18,667 bases of DNA from Anaerolineales bacterium UBA6663 (GCA_002455335.1 DKKP01000393.1:22945-41611); one strand, 5' to 3'. Counted from the stretch's first letter, positions 8,528 through 15,099 are shown. Program-made: numbers and translations. Notes: a model not told the origin generated them from the sequence alone.

Positions 8528-8562
8528 CTGCCGAGTGGCCAAAAGGATTGGCCGTTCGGCAG
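8528..8562. promoter_or_regulatory. 15-bp inverted repeat in the kinase/molybdoenzyme divergent region
   Basis: CTGCCGAGTGGCCAA (8528-8542) and TTGGCCGTTCGGCAG (8548-8562) are inverted copies with 13 of 15 exact pairs around a 5-nt spacer; the two differing positions still allow G-U pairs. It lies 41 nt upstream of the kinase ATG and 134 nt upstream of the molybdoenzyme ATG. The position suits a dimeric regulator site controlling both divergent units, or an mRNA leader hairpin. I see no convincing -35/-10 pair beside it. Confidence 0.45.
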
Positions 8563-8696
8563 CGGTCGGATCCGCCAACTCTGGCCAGGCGGCACACGCC
8601 GCATAAGGCTGTTATCGCCACAATGGATGTCGCCGGCCGATTCATACCCTTCGGCCATCCACGCCCCGCGCCCGGTCGCTGAAGGAGTCCATCGCG

Positions 8697-9725
8697 ATGG
8701 CTGCCCGATTTCTGCGTTACACGAACACCGCCCTCCTGATCTTGCTTGTCTCCCTGACCGCCACCGGCCTGTATGGTCTGGCGTATGTCCTGCCGGCCTG
8801 GACGTTCGAGTTGCACCGGATCGCGGCCTGGGCCGTGGTGGCGTTGGCGCCCTGGAAGGCCGTGATCGCCTGGCGTTCGTTGCGGCGCGGCCCTGACGTT
8901 CGGTTTGATCGGAGCACCATGCTGGTAGTCTCTCTTGTGCTGACCCTGCTGGTCGGTCTCGTGCTCCTGAGCGGAATCCTGTGGACCTGGCGCCTGGGGC
9001 CTCAGGTGGTCTGGCTCGGTGAGGTTGGCGATACCCTGATCGATGGACACTGGATCCTCGGGCTGGTGCTCTGGTTGCCGTTGCTGGCTCATCTCATCCG
9101 ACGCTGGCCCAAACCGCGCGTGAGTGACTTCACGGCGCGTCGCAGCGCGCTCAAATCGCTAGGCCTGGCCGTGGCCGGGCTCGCCGGTTGGCAGGTCGCT
9201 GAGGCGTTGGCTCGATGGCGGATGGATCCACAGGCGCCGCGGACCTTCACCGGCTCGCGCCTGGCTGAGCCTTATGGCGGCAACGCGATGCCCGTGACGT
9301 TGAGCCTGGGCGAACGCGAACTTGTCGTTGACCCTCATACATGGTCGCTCACCCTCGTGGATGGGCAGGCCACGATGACGCTGACATATGCTCAACTTCT
9401 GGCTCTTCCGATGACGGAGCTCGAAGCCACGCTCGATTGCACAACGGGTTGGTATAGCCCGCAACGTTGGGGCGGCATCCTGCTGTCGGACGTGCTATCG
9501 ACCGCTTATCCCGCCGGACGGACGGTCAGGGCCGTAAAGCTCATGGGCGAGTCAGGCTATAGCACCATTCTGATCGGCGATCATGTGAATGATCTGCTTC
9601 TGGCGACTCACCTGGGCGGCGAGCCGCTCGCCCCTCGACATGGCTTCCCAGTGCGCGCGGTGGCTCCCCGAAGCCGCGGCTGGCAGTGGGTGAAATGGCT
9701 GGCAAAGGTGGAGGTGTTGGCTTAG
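8697..9725 (+). CDS. Membrane-anchored sulfite-oxidase-fold molybdopterin oxidoreductase with cytochrome b561-like domain
   Basis: This is a 342-residue fusion. Residues 1-140 hold four membrane helices with histidines H40, H118 and H132 near helix ends; H118 and H132 are 14 residues apart on one helix. This fits a b-type haem-carrying b561-like anchor. A further hydrophobic stretch at about 150-170 leads into the catalytic domain. That domain contains LDCTTGWYSPQRWGG, where C248 is the predicted molybdenum-ligating cysteine of the oxidoreductase molybdopterin-binding fold, then KLMGESGYSTILIGDHVND and GFPVRAVAPRSRGWQWVKWL. The domain is small, as in YedY/MsrP-like proteins, and lacks the sulfite oxidase dimerisation domain. 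It probably passes electrons between the membrane quinone pool and an external substrate; the substrate is not readable. AAGGAG at 8682-8687 precedes the ATG by 9 nt. Confidence 0.88.
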   Translation: MAARFLRYTNTALLILLVSLTATGLYGLAYVLPAWTFELHRIAAWAVVALAPWKAVIAWRSLRRGPDVRFDRSTMLVVSLVLTLLVGLVLLSGILWTWRLGPQVVWLGEVGDTLIDGHWILGLVLWLPLLAHLIRRWPKPRVSDFTARRSALKSLGLAVAGLAGWQVAEALARWRMDPQAPRTFTGSRLAEPYGGNAMPVTLSLGERELVVDPHTWSLTLVDGQATMTLTYAQLLALPMTELEATLDCTTGWYSPQRWGGILLSDVLSTAYPAGRTVRAVKLMGESGYSTILIGDHVNDLLLATHLGGEPLAPRHGFPVRAVAPRSRGWQWVKWLAKVEVLA

Positions 9726-9824
9726 GCGATCCGGGGACCGGCACACGCTGTGGCGATGGGCCCGTACAACCGCATCAGGCGTCAAGGACGGGGCATCAGA
9801 CTGTGCGCCGCGCCTTGAATTCGT

Positions 9825-9830
9825 TATAAT
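9825..9830 (+). promoter_or_regulatory. Possible -10 box ahead of the methyltransferase operon
   Basis: A perfect TATAAT lies 77 nt upstream of the GTG start at 9907, in the 181-nt gap after the molybdoenzyme gene. The -35 region at consensus spacing is poor; the nearest TTGAAT at 9815 is too close. It is plausible as the start of the 9907-13597 unit but weakly supported. Confidence 0.35.
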
Positions 9831-9906
9831 GCTTGCTATCGGGCGCAGCGACGCATTGTGGCGGCGGATGCCATGCCAACCTGTGTAGCACTCTGCGTGG
9901 ACAGCC

Positions 9907-10734
9907 GTGGATAACCTCGACACCATCGACTACAACACCCCCGATGCCGGAGACCTGTACGACGAGTTGCCGCTTTGGTCCGCGCCGTTCGGGCTCTGGA
10001 TATTGGATCGTGTTCCCCTTGGACAGACGTCTACGATATTGGACCTGGGCTGCGGGACCGGGTTCTTGTCCATTGAGCTTGCCGAACGATGCGGCCCGTC
10101 GTCGACGGTCATTGCGGTCGACCCGTGGGCAGCCGCTATGGAGCGACTGCGGCGAAAAATCAGGCACAGAGGGCTGGCCAACATTCAGCTGAAGGAAGTG
10201 GATGCGGTAGGGCTCGACCTGCCGGATCAGTCAATCGACGTCATTGTGTCCAATCTGGGCGTGAATAACTTCATGGACCCAGGCGCTGTCATGCGAGTCT
10301 GTTCGCGACTCGCTAGGCCGGGTGCCGCCTTCCTGCTGACGACGAATCTCGTCGGACATATGGCCGAGTTCTATGCCGTCTTCCGGAAGGTTCTCCTGAC
10401 CACCGGGCAAGGCGATCGGATCGAGGCCCTCGACTCACACATCAATCATCGAGCCACGATCGCCTCTGTCTCGGCCTCGCTTGCAAACGCGGGCTTTGGC
10501 GTGTCGGAGGTCGACGTGAGCGCATTTCGCCTTCGGTTTGCCAGCGGCTCAGCGCTGTTGCGCCATTACTTCATCAGGCTTGGCTTTCTCCCGGCCTGGG
10601 CGGAAGTCCCGACGGCTGATAAGGTGCGCCCGACCTTCGAAGCGCTTGAGAATGAACTGAATGCCCTGGCGCTCGAACGAGGAGAAATCGCCCTGACGAT
10701 CCCGATGGCGTGTATCTTTGCGCGGAGGGAGTAG
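9907..10734 (+). CDS. Class I SAM-dependent methyltransferase
   Basis: This 275-residue Rossmann-fold methyltransferase carries motif I as ILDLGCGTGF at residues 44-53. The acidic residue ending strand 2 lies in VIAVDPWAAAMERLR. Motif II/III reads VDAVGLDLPDQSIDVIVSNLGVNNF and LARPGAAFLLTTN. The C-terminal third is not a family I recognise, so the methyl acceptor is unknown. The start is a GTG with no clear Shine-Dalgarno sequence. It is kept because the next in-frame start options would cut into the segment before motif I, but it may be wrong by some codons. The persulfide-type gene begins 62 nt downstream on the same strand, so co-transcription is likely. Confidence 0.85.
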   Translation: MDNLDTIDYNTPDAGDLYDELPLWSAPFGLWILDRVPLGQTSTILDLGCGTGFLSIELAERCGPSSTVIAVDPWAAAMERLRRKIRHRGLANIQLKEVDAVGLDLPDQSIDVIVSNLGVNNFMDPGAVMRVCSRLARPGAAFLLTTNLVGHMAEFYAVFRKVLLTTGQGDRIEALDSHINHRATIASVSASLANAGFGVSEVDVSAFRLRFASGSALLRHYFIRLGFLPAWAEVPTADKVRPTFEALENELNALALERGEIALTIPMACIFARRE

Positions 10735-10796
10735 AAGCCGATACGGGCCAGCAAGATGCCGGGTCCGACTCATCGCACGCAAGGGGGAAAGGCACT

Positions 10797-12269
10797 ATGA
10801 CGTCGTTCGACTCCCACAAGGCCGTTGAATCCTTTCCGATGGAGTCCCTCGTCGTCAGTCAATTCGTCGACGAGGGGCTGGGTAATGCCTCCTATGTGTT
10901 GGCGTCCAGGACGACGGGAATAGCCGCCGTCGTCGACCCGCAGCGTGACGTCGACAAGTACGTTCGCGTGGCTGATGGCCTCGGCCTAAAACTGAAGTAT
11001 GCGCTCGAGACCCACCTGCACGCCGACTTCGTCACCGGGGCGCACGAACTTGCTCATCGCCTGGGTCTTCCCCACTCGCATGATCGCCGCGACAGCTCGT
11101 TCCAGATCGGTGTGGGCGCGAGTGCTCAGGCCACCTTCGAACATCTCTCGCTCCGCGACGGCGATCGACTCTCACTGGGCGACTGTTCGATCGGTGTACT
11201 CGACACGCCCGGTCATACACCCGAACACATCAGCTATGCCGTGTACGCCGAAAACAGTGCACAGCCTGGCGCACTGTTCAGCGGCGGTTCACTCATCGTC
11301 GGCGGCACCGGCCGACCCGACCTGCTGGGCAACTCTCACACCGTTCCGCTTGCCCGGGCCCTTCACCGCACCATTCATTCCGTCGTCTCCGAACTGCCAG
11401 ATAGCGTGGTGGTGTATCCGACTCATGGTTCGGGTTCGTTCTGCAACACCACCAGCACTGGCGCTCGGACGACTACCATCGGACACGAACGCCGAACCAA
11501 TCCCTTTTTTCAATTGGTCGAGGAAGAGGCCTTCGTTCGACGCGCCACCACGAACCTCTCGAGCTATCCGACTTACTACGGCCAATGTCGGTCGATCAAC
11601 CGCGCAGGCCCTCGGATTCTAGGCGGCGTTCCTGTCTTGCCTGCCTTGAGCCCCGATGAAGTCGCACGCCAATTTCAAGCCGGCGTCGCGATCGTCGACA
11701 TCCGCCCGAGCTCGGACACGGTCGCCGCACACATACCCGGTGCATACGGGATTCCCCTGGCGACACCACTTGGAACCTGGGCGGGGTGGGTCATCCCGTT
11801 TGGCACTCCCCTCATCCTGGTCGCCGACACAGCCGAGCAGCGCCTCGAGGCCACGCTCCAACTGATCCGGATCGGCTACGACAACCTGCGCGGCTATCTC
11901 TCGGGCGGCATCGATGCCTGGTGCGAATCGGGACGTCCGGTTGCGCATTGGAAGACGCTCCACGCGGATGAGTTGCATAGCTGGCTCGCCGCAGGGGATG
12001 GACCCCGCGTCCTGGATGTGCGCTACGCGAGCGAATGGGCTCGATCACACATCCGAGGAGCGCGACACATCGAGGCTGGCGCTCTGCCCGGAGTCGGACC
12101 AGGGACGCTTCCGTTGGATCGCCCGCTGGTGGTTCATTGCGCCAGAGGACTTCGGTCGACGGTGGCTCTTTCGATCCTGGAGCGGCTGGGTCACTCGAAC
12201 CTTTACGCGCTTGACGGCGGCCTCGACAACTGGGTTGCCGCCGGCTATCCCACAGAACAGGCAAGGTAG
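10797..12269 (+). CDS. Metallo-beta-lactamase fold / double rhodanese fusion (persulfide dioxygenase-sulfurtransferase type)
   Basis: This 490-residue cytoplasmic protein joins an ETHE1-like metallo-beta-lactamase domain (about 15-260) to two rhodanese domains. Metal-site motifs are THLHADFVTGAH (H73, H75, D77) and DTPGHTPEHISY (H140). The usual G-D-(T/S)-L motif reads GGSLIVGG, as in the rhodanese-fused subgroup, and the D-H pair is D-F. The first rhodanese (about 295-395) has no catalytic cysteine (LILVADTAEQ, residues 340-349) and is probably structural. The second (about 400-488) has the active loop VVHCARGLRS with C448. Known relatives oxidise glutathione persulfide to sulfite or move sulfane sulfur. 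An in-frame ATG at 10710 lies inside the upstream gene; the ATG at 10797, preceded by AAGGGGGAAAGG, is preferred. Confidence 0.9.
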   Translation: MTSFDSHKAVESFPMESLVVSQFVDEGLGNASYVLASRTTGIAAVVDPQRDVDKYVRVADGLGLKLKYALETHLHADFVTGAHELAHRLGLPHSHDRRDSSFQIGVGASAQATFEHLSLRDGDRLSLGDCSIGVLDTPGHTPEHISYAVYAENSAQPGALFSGGSLIVGGTGRPDLLGNSHTVPLARALHRTIHSVVSELPDSVVVYPTHGSGSFCNTTSTGARTTTIGHERRTNPFFQLVEEEAFVRRATTNLSSYPTYYGQCRSINRAGPRILGGVPVLPALSPDEVARQFQAGVAIVDIRPSSDTVAAHIPGAYGIPLATPLGTWAGWVIPFGTPLILVADTAEQRLEATLQLIRIGYDNLRGYLSGGIDAWCESGRPVAHWKTLHADELHSWLAAGDGPRVLDVRYASEWARSHIRGARHIEAGALPGVGPGTLPLDRPLVVHCARGLRSTVALSILERLGHSNLYALDGGLDNWVAAGYPTEQAR

Positions 12270-12274
12270 CTCCG

Positions 12275-13597
12275 ATGTTTTCCGTAGCGGTCATTGGCGC
12301 CGGCGCCAGTGGTTCTTTAGTCGCTGCCCACTTCAGCCGATACGCCGCTGAGGGAGCTCGCCTGGTGCTGGTGGGCGTGTCAGCGCGACCCGCGCGCGGG
12401 CTGGCCTATGAAACTTCCGATCGCGTTCATCTGCTGAACGTCCCGGCCGGCAATATGAGCGCATTTCCTGACGATCGCGAGCACTTCTGCCGCTGGGCGG
12501 GCATCGACGCCGGCGCCTTCGCGCCACGCAGCCTCTATGGGGACTATCTGGCCTCGGTTTGGGCTGACACGCTTCAGTCAGGGTTCGTCACAGCCACCCA
12601 GGGAGTCGCCACGCGGCTGTCGCGCGGCTCAGACCATTGGGAAGTGGCCATGGCAGACGGCGCGGTCTTTCGGGCGCGGGCCGTTGTTTTGGCAGTTGGA
12701 AATGTGCTCGAGCCCCGTGACCCGTTCGATACCAGCTGCATCGCTCCGCTGTATCAGCGGAATCCCTGGTCAGCCGATCACGCCAGAGGCCTAAGCGCGC
12801 AAGACCCGGTCCTGTTGGTCGGCACCGGCTTGACCATGGTGGATGTGGTGCTTTCCCTGCGCGAGAATGGTCATCGCGGCATCATTCATGCGGTCTCGCG
12901 CCATGGCCGATTGAGCCAATCGCATCGGCCTTACACGGCTCGCCCCTTGACACACTTTCCCGCTGCCTTTGCTTCGCCCGTGACGGCTTTGCGCTGGATC
13001 CGCGCTGAGTCTCACGTGGCGGACGACTGGCGATCAATCGTTGACAGCCTGCGCCCGCACACTGCTGCGATCTGGCGAAGCTGGACGCTGGCTCAGCGCG
13101 CCTCCTTCCTGCGCCATGCGCGGAGCATGTGGGACATCCATCGGCATCGCATGGCGCCCGAGAACGCTGCCCGTCTTGATGAATGGATCGGCAGCGGCAC
13201 GCTCAGGCTCTACGCCGGACGCGTGCAATCTGCCGAACTCCTTGATGACACCCAGGTGCGACTCACGCTGCGACACCGCGGGTGCGATCGATCTCAGACG
13301 CTCGATGTGGCCCGTATCATCAACTGCACCGGACCCGATCGCAACTTCTCGGAAACGAAAGACCCGTTGCTCGCCCAACTGCGACAAAGCGGTTGGATGA
13401 CACCCGACGCCCTTCACCTTGGAATCGAAACGGATGAAGAGGGTCGCGTGCTGCGTGACGGGGGCCAACCCGCCGCCGATCTGTATGCCATCGGCCCGCT
13501 TCGGATCCCCTCTCTCTGGGAGTCCATCGCCATGCCCGAAATTCGGGTGCAGGCGGTAGACCTGGCCCGGAGACTTGCGAAAGGCGCTGCCGTATAG
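12275..13597 (+). CDS. FAD/NAD(P)-binding oxidoreductase (COG4529-like)
   Basis: This 440-residue protein opens with a dinucleotide-binding fold, VAVIGAGASGSLVAAHF (GxGxxG at residues 8-13). It continues with RGLAYETSDRVHLLNVPAGNMSAFPDD, a signature of the large uncharacterised FAD/NAD(P)-binding family with YdhS/COG4529. A second nucleotide-binding segment reads PVLLVGTGLTMVDVVLSL. The C-terminal ATG-like motif is LYAIGPLRIPSLWESIAMPEIRVQA. The reaction is unknown. It starts only 5 nt after the stop of the rhodanese fusion, so translation is almost certainly coupled. A flavoprotein next to a persulfide enzyme suggests a redox partner in sulfane-sulfur handling (inference). Confidence 0.88.
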   Translation: MFSVAVIGAGASGSLVAAHFSRYAAEGARLVLVGVSARPARGLAYETSDRVHLLNVPAGNMSAFPDDREHFCRWAGIDAGAFAPRSLYGDYLASVWADTLQSGFVTATQGVATRLSRGSDHWEVAMADGAVFRARAVVLAVGNVLEPRDPFDTSCIAPLYQRNPWSADHARGLSAQDPVLLVGTGLTMVDVVLSLRENGHRGIIHAVSRHGRLSQSHRPYTARPLTHFPAAFASPVTALRWIRAESHVADDWRSIVDSLRPHTAAIWRSWTLAQRASFLRHARSMWDIHRHRMAPENAARLDEWIGSGTLRLYAGRVQSAELLDDTQVRLTLRHRGCDRSQTLDVARIINCTGPDRNFSETKDPLLAQLRQSGWMTPDALHLGIETDEEGRVLRDGGQPAADLYAIGPLRIPSLWESIAMPEIRVQAVDLARRLAKGAAV

Positions 13598-13664
13598 ATG
13601 CCCTTGGCCGGGCAATGGCGTGCATTGCCTGAGCAGACACAGCCGGGTGAACCTGTACGTCGAT

Positions 13665-13681
13665 CGGGCTTATGTAGCCCG
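13665..13681. terminator. Small hairpin between convergent genes
   Basis: CGGGCT (13665-13670) and AGCCCG (13676-13681) pair perfectly around a 5-nt loop in the 115-nt gap between the convergent flavoprotein and NIPSNAP genes. It could end transcription from both sides. No clear T run adjoins either arm, so support is modest. Confidence 0.4.
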
Positions 13682-13712
13682 GAACTGACCGTGGCATCAC
13701 GGAATCAGTTGT

Positions 13713-14051
13713 TCACTTCCTCGCCGAAGCCTCGAAACCCGCCGAGACGTAACCCTCGTCGGTTTCGCAAAGCGTGACGCCGTAGCTGTCGATCAACGGC
13801 ATGGCGATGCTTTCCATCTCGGTCAACCAGAGTGCTCCGCCGTAGAACGCGTCTTTGAGCGGCTCGCGTTGTTCAAGCGTAGGGAAGCTGCGCAACCAGA
13901 TGAACTGGTTCGGGTTTTCGACGTCCAGCAGCGGGCCGAGGACGTCCATGCCGGCCGCGCGCAGCGCCGGGATGGCGCGCGTCTTGAAGAACTCGAGGAA
14001 CTCGGCCCGACGACCGGGCTTAATGCGATAGGTACGGACTTCGACGATCAT
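13713..14051 (-). CDS. NIPSNAP-family protein
   Basis: This is a 112-residue single ferredoxin-like (dimeric alpha/beta barrel) NIPSNAP protein. It shows the family opening MIVEVRTYRIKPGRRAEFL, the central NQFIWLRSFPTLEQRE and the C-terminal LTEMESIAMPLID. The biochemical role of bacterial NIPSNAP proteins is not established. An ATG nine codons upstream (14078) is open, but GGAAAGG sits 5 nt from the ATG at 14051 and the homology begins there, so the shorter form is chosen. It is divergent from an HxlR regulator and shares its promoter region, which implies HxlR control. A decayed relative lies at 6400-6515. Confidence 0.85.
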   Translation of the reverse strand: MIVEVRTYRIKPGRRAEFLEFFKTRAIPALRAAGMDVLGPLLDVENPNQFIWLRSFPTLEQREPLKDAFYGGALWLTEMESIAMPLIDSYGVTLCETDEGYVSAGFEASARK

Positions 14052-14072
14052 GGTGGCCTTTCCGATAACGAA

Positions 14073-14122
14073 TTGCATTCAAGTGATGAGATCACTATAG
14101 TGAGTACCATGCAAAATGACCA
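14073..14122. promoter_or_regulatory. Overlapping divergent promoters and palindromic HxlR operator
   Basis: TCACTATAGTGA (14092-14103) is a perfect palindrome, and AGTGATGAGATCACT (14082-14096) is a second perfect inverted repeat sharing its left half. Together they give three AGTGA/TCACT half-sites. The palindrome contains TATAGT on both strands (14096-14101 + and 14099-14094 -). Each is 17 bp from a weak -35: TTGCAT at 14073-14078 (+) and TGGTCA at 14122-14117 (-). One dimeric repressor bound here would block both genes. Half-sites are seen directly; the regulator assignment is inference from the adjacent HxlR gene. Confidence 0.6.
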
Positions 14123-14534
14123 GAAGGCACCCCGAGGTAACTTCAAAGGTCAACGACGAGCGAACCCGGTCAGCGGGTGTCCGTTGACGGCGGCGCTTAC
14201 GGCGATCGGCGGCAAGTGGAAGTTGATCATCATCTACTGGCTGGCGGAATCACCCAAACACTTTGCCGCGCTGCGGCGCGCGATTCCGGGGCTCTCGCAG
14301 AAAGTACTGACCCAACAGCTGAAAGAGCTGGTGCAGGATGGGCTTGTGGCACGCACACCGACAGGTGATCTCCCGGCGCCGATTGAATACGCGCTGACGG
14401 AGTACGGACAATCGGTGCTGCCGCTGGTCGAAGGGGTTCGCCAGTGGGGCGGAGAGCACCTCAAGCGTCATTCAGCTTCTGCCAATGAGGGTTACCTGAT
14501 CGGGGGGCTTGACAGTCGAAGCGATATCTCATAA
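14109..14534 (+). CDS. HxlR-family winged-helix transcriptional regulator
   Basis: This is a 141-residue regulator. The HxlR core starts with GCPLTAALTAIGGKWKLIIIYWL, including conserved C24, the redox-responsive position in several relatives. The recognition region follows: FAALRRAIPGLSQKVLTQQL, then KELVQDGLVARTP and YALTEYGQSVLPLVEGVRQWG. The wing and dimer helix look complete. The last 13 or so codons (LIGGLDSRSDIS) overlap the repeated promoter cassette at 14495, so this tail is probably not ancestral. The start at 14109 is preferred over far-upstream in-frame ATGs that lie in the NIPSNAP gene. No Shine-Dalgarno sequence is visible, and the predicted transcription start is almost at the ATG, so the message may be leaderless. 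It probably represses itself and the divergent NIPSNAP gene. Confidence 0.9.
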   Translation: MQNDQKAPRGNFKGQRRANPVSGCPLTAALTAIGGKWKLIIIYWLAESPKHFAALRRAIPGLSQKVLTQQLKELVQDGLVARTPTGDLPAPIEYALTEYGQSVLPLVEGVRQWGGEHLKRHSASANEGYLIGGLDSRSDIS

Positions 14535-14537
14535 TCT
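14509..14537 (+). promoter_or_regulatory. Sigma-70-like promoter of the SAM-I riboswitch, copy 1
   Basis: A perfect -35 TTGACA (14509-14514) is followed by TAATCT at 17-bp spacing (14532-14537), or by the better CATAAT at 15-bp spacing (14530-14535). The riboswitch aptamer starts about 26 nt after the -10. The -35 is also present, unchanged, in the second copy at 18485-18490. The promoter lies across the end of the HxlR gene. Confidence 0.7.
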
Positions 14538-14562
14538 CATCGCCAATCGCATAGCATTGTTG

Positions 14563-14681
14563 CTCTTATCCAGAGAGGCAGAGGGACCGGCCCGTTGAAG
14601 CCTCGGCAACCAACTCGCAAGAGTCAGGTGCCAACTCCGGCAGTACCGACGATCGCATCGTCGCATTCTGGAAGATGAGAG
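14563..14681 (+). ncRNA. SAM-I (S-box) riboswitch aptamer, copy 1
   Basis: The sequence has the S-box core in order: CTTATCCAGAGAGGC, GAGGGACCGGCCCG, TGAAGCCTCGGCAACC, GGTGCCAACTCC and GGAAGATGAGAG. The P1 helix pairs CTCTTATC (14563-14570) with GATGAGAG (14674-14681). P3 carries an ACTC-GCAA-GAGT hairpin, and the P4 region contains an extra perfect 7-bp stem, CGACGAT/ATCGTCG. It binds S-adenosylmethionine. When SAM is high, P1 forms and the terminator at 14703 folds. When SAM is low, the 3' side of P1 is free to form the antiterminator. It controls the importer operon that starts at 14779. Confidence 0.97.
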
Positions 14682-14702
14682 TAAGGGTTACTAGCTTCAC
14701 GC

Positions 14703-14736
14703 GCCCCTTCTCACATCCAGGAGGGGCTTTTTGTTT
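14703..14736 (+). terminator. Intrinsic terminator of the SAM-I riboswitch
   Basis: GCCCCTTC (14703-14710) pairs with GGAGGGGC (14720-14727) around a 9-nt loop and is followed by TTTTTGTTT. The competing antiterminator is visible: GATGAGAGTAAGGG (14674-14687) can pair with CCCTTCTCACATC (14705-14717), joining the P1 3' strand to the left arm and loop of the terminator. This is a transcriptional OFF switch. Confidence 0.92.
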
Positions 14737-14778
14737 CCCCCTCTGGCCTCTCTGGATCGATCGTACCAAGGAGAGGCC

Positions 14779-15087
14779 ATGTCAACCTGCTCGACACACT
14801 CACTCGAAACGACTCTATCGCAGGCTCGCGCGACCTGTAGGCGCTGCGTCGAGGCAATCGACCGTCATTGCGAAAGTGATGCCGCCGTTGGTGCGCACGT
14901 TTCTGTCGCTTTGGCCCTGAGTGACCGCCATGGCGTCGAGGCGAACAGCAATGCGGAGTCTGTCTATCAGGCGATCAGATTGGCGCTGGAGCAGTGTTGT
15001 GAGGGCATGACGGGAATTGCCATGTGTCAGGATGACTATCGCTCAATCACATCATTGCATCTGCGAACATCAGCATTTGCTAACTAG
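14779..15087 (+). CDS. Small Cys-containing protein of unknown function, SAM-riboswitch controlled
   Basis: This is a 102-residue predicted soluble protein that I do not recognise. AAGGAGAGG ends 2-3 nt before the ATG at 14779. Its TAG stop (15085-15087) overlaps the AGGAGG of the next gene, so the reading frame looks genuine and translationally coupled. It contains seven cysteines, including C-x-x-C in ATCRRCVEAI and a CC pair in LEQCCEGMTG, plus an acidic, Asn/Ser-rich middle. No signal peptide or membrane segment is visible. It is the first gene behind the SAM-I attenuator and ahead of the importer genes. The composition hints at a metal- or thiol-binding role, but no function can be assigned. 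Confidence 0.7.
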   Translation: MSTCSTHSLETTLSQARATCRRCVEAIDRHCESDAAVGAHVSVALALSDRHGVEANSNAESVYQAIRLALEQCCEGMTGIAMCQDDYRSITSLHLRTSAFAN

Positions 15088-15099
15088 GAGGAAAGAAGG

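Larger units (their letters stand above)
14495..14691 (+). repeat. Promoter/SAM-I riboswitch cassette, copy 1
   Basis: This copy aligns without gaps to 18471-18667 at a constant offset of 3,976 bp, with 13 mismatches in 197 positions by hand count. Positions 14581-14691 are 111 of 111 identical. Mismatches cluster between the -35 box and the aptamer. The copy begins inside the HxlR coding region and flanks the importer operon on its upstream side. Confidence 0.93.

Noticed and set aside
8487..9092. 202-codon upstream extension of the histidine kinase frame
   Set aside because: It is antisense to the molybdoenzyme, low in hydrophobic residues and without family similarity; the protein-like part begins at the ATG at 8486.
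9815..9830. Similarity of TTGAATTCGTTAT here to the TTGAATGCAATTCGTTAT read on the - strand near 14060-14080
   Set aside because: The match needs a 4-5 nt gap and is AT-rich and short; most likely chance.
10710..10796. 29-codon N-terminal extension of the MBL/rhodanese protein
   Set aside because: It overlaps the methyltransferase C-terminus; the ATG at 10797 with a purine-rich ribosome binding region fits better.
13869..14108. N-terminal extension of the HxlR frame
   Set aside because: It runs antisense through the NIPSNAP gene and the divergent promoter; the family homology begins after the ATG at 14109.
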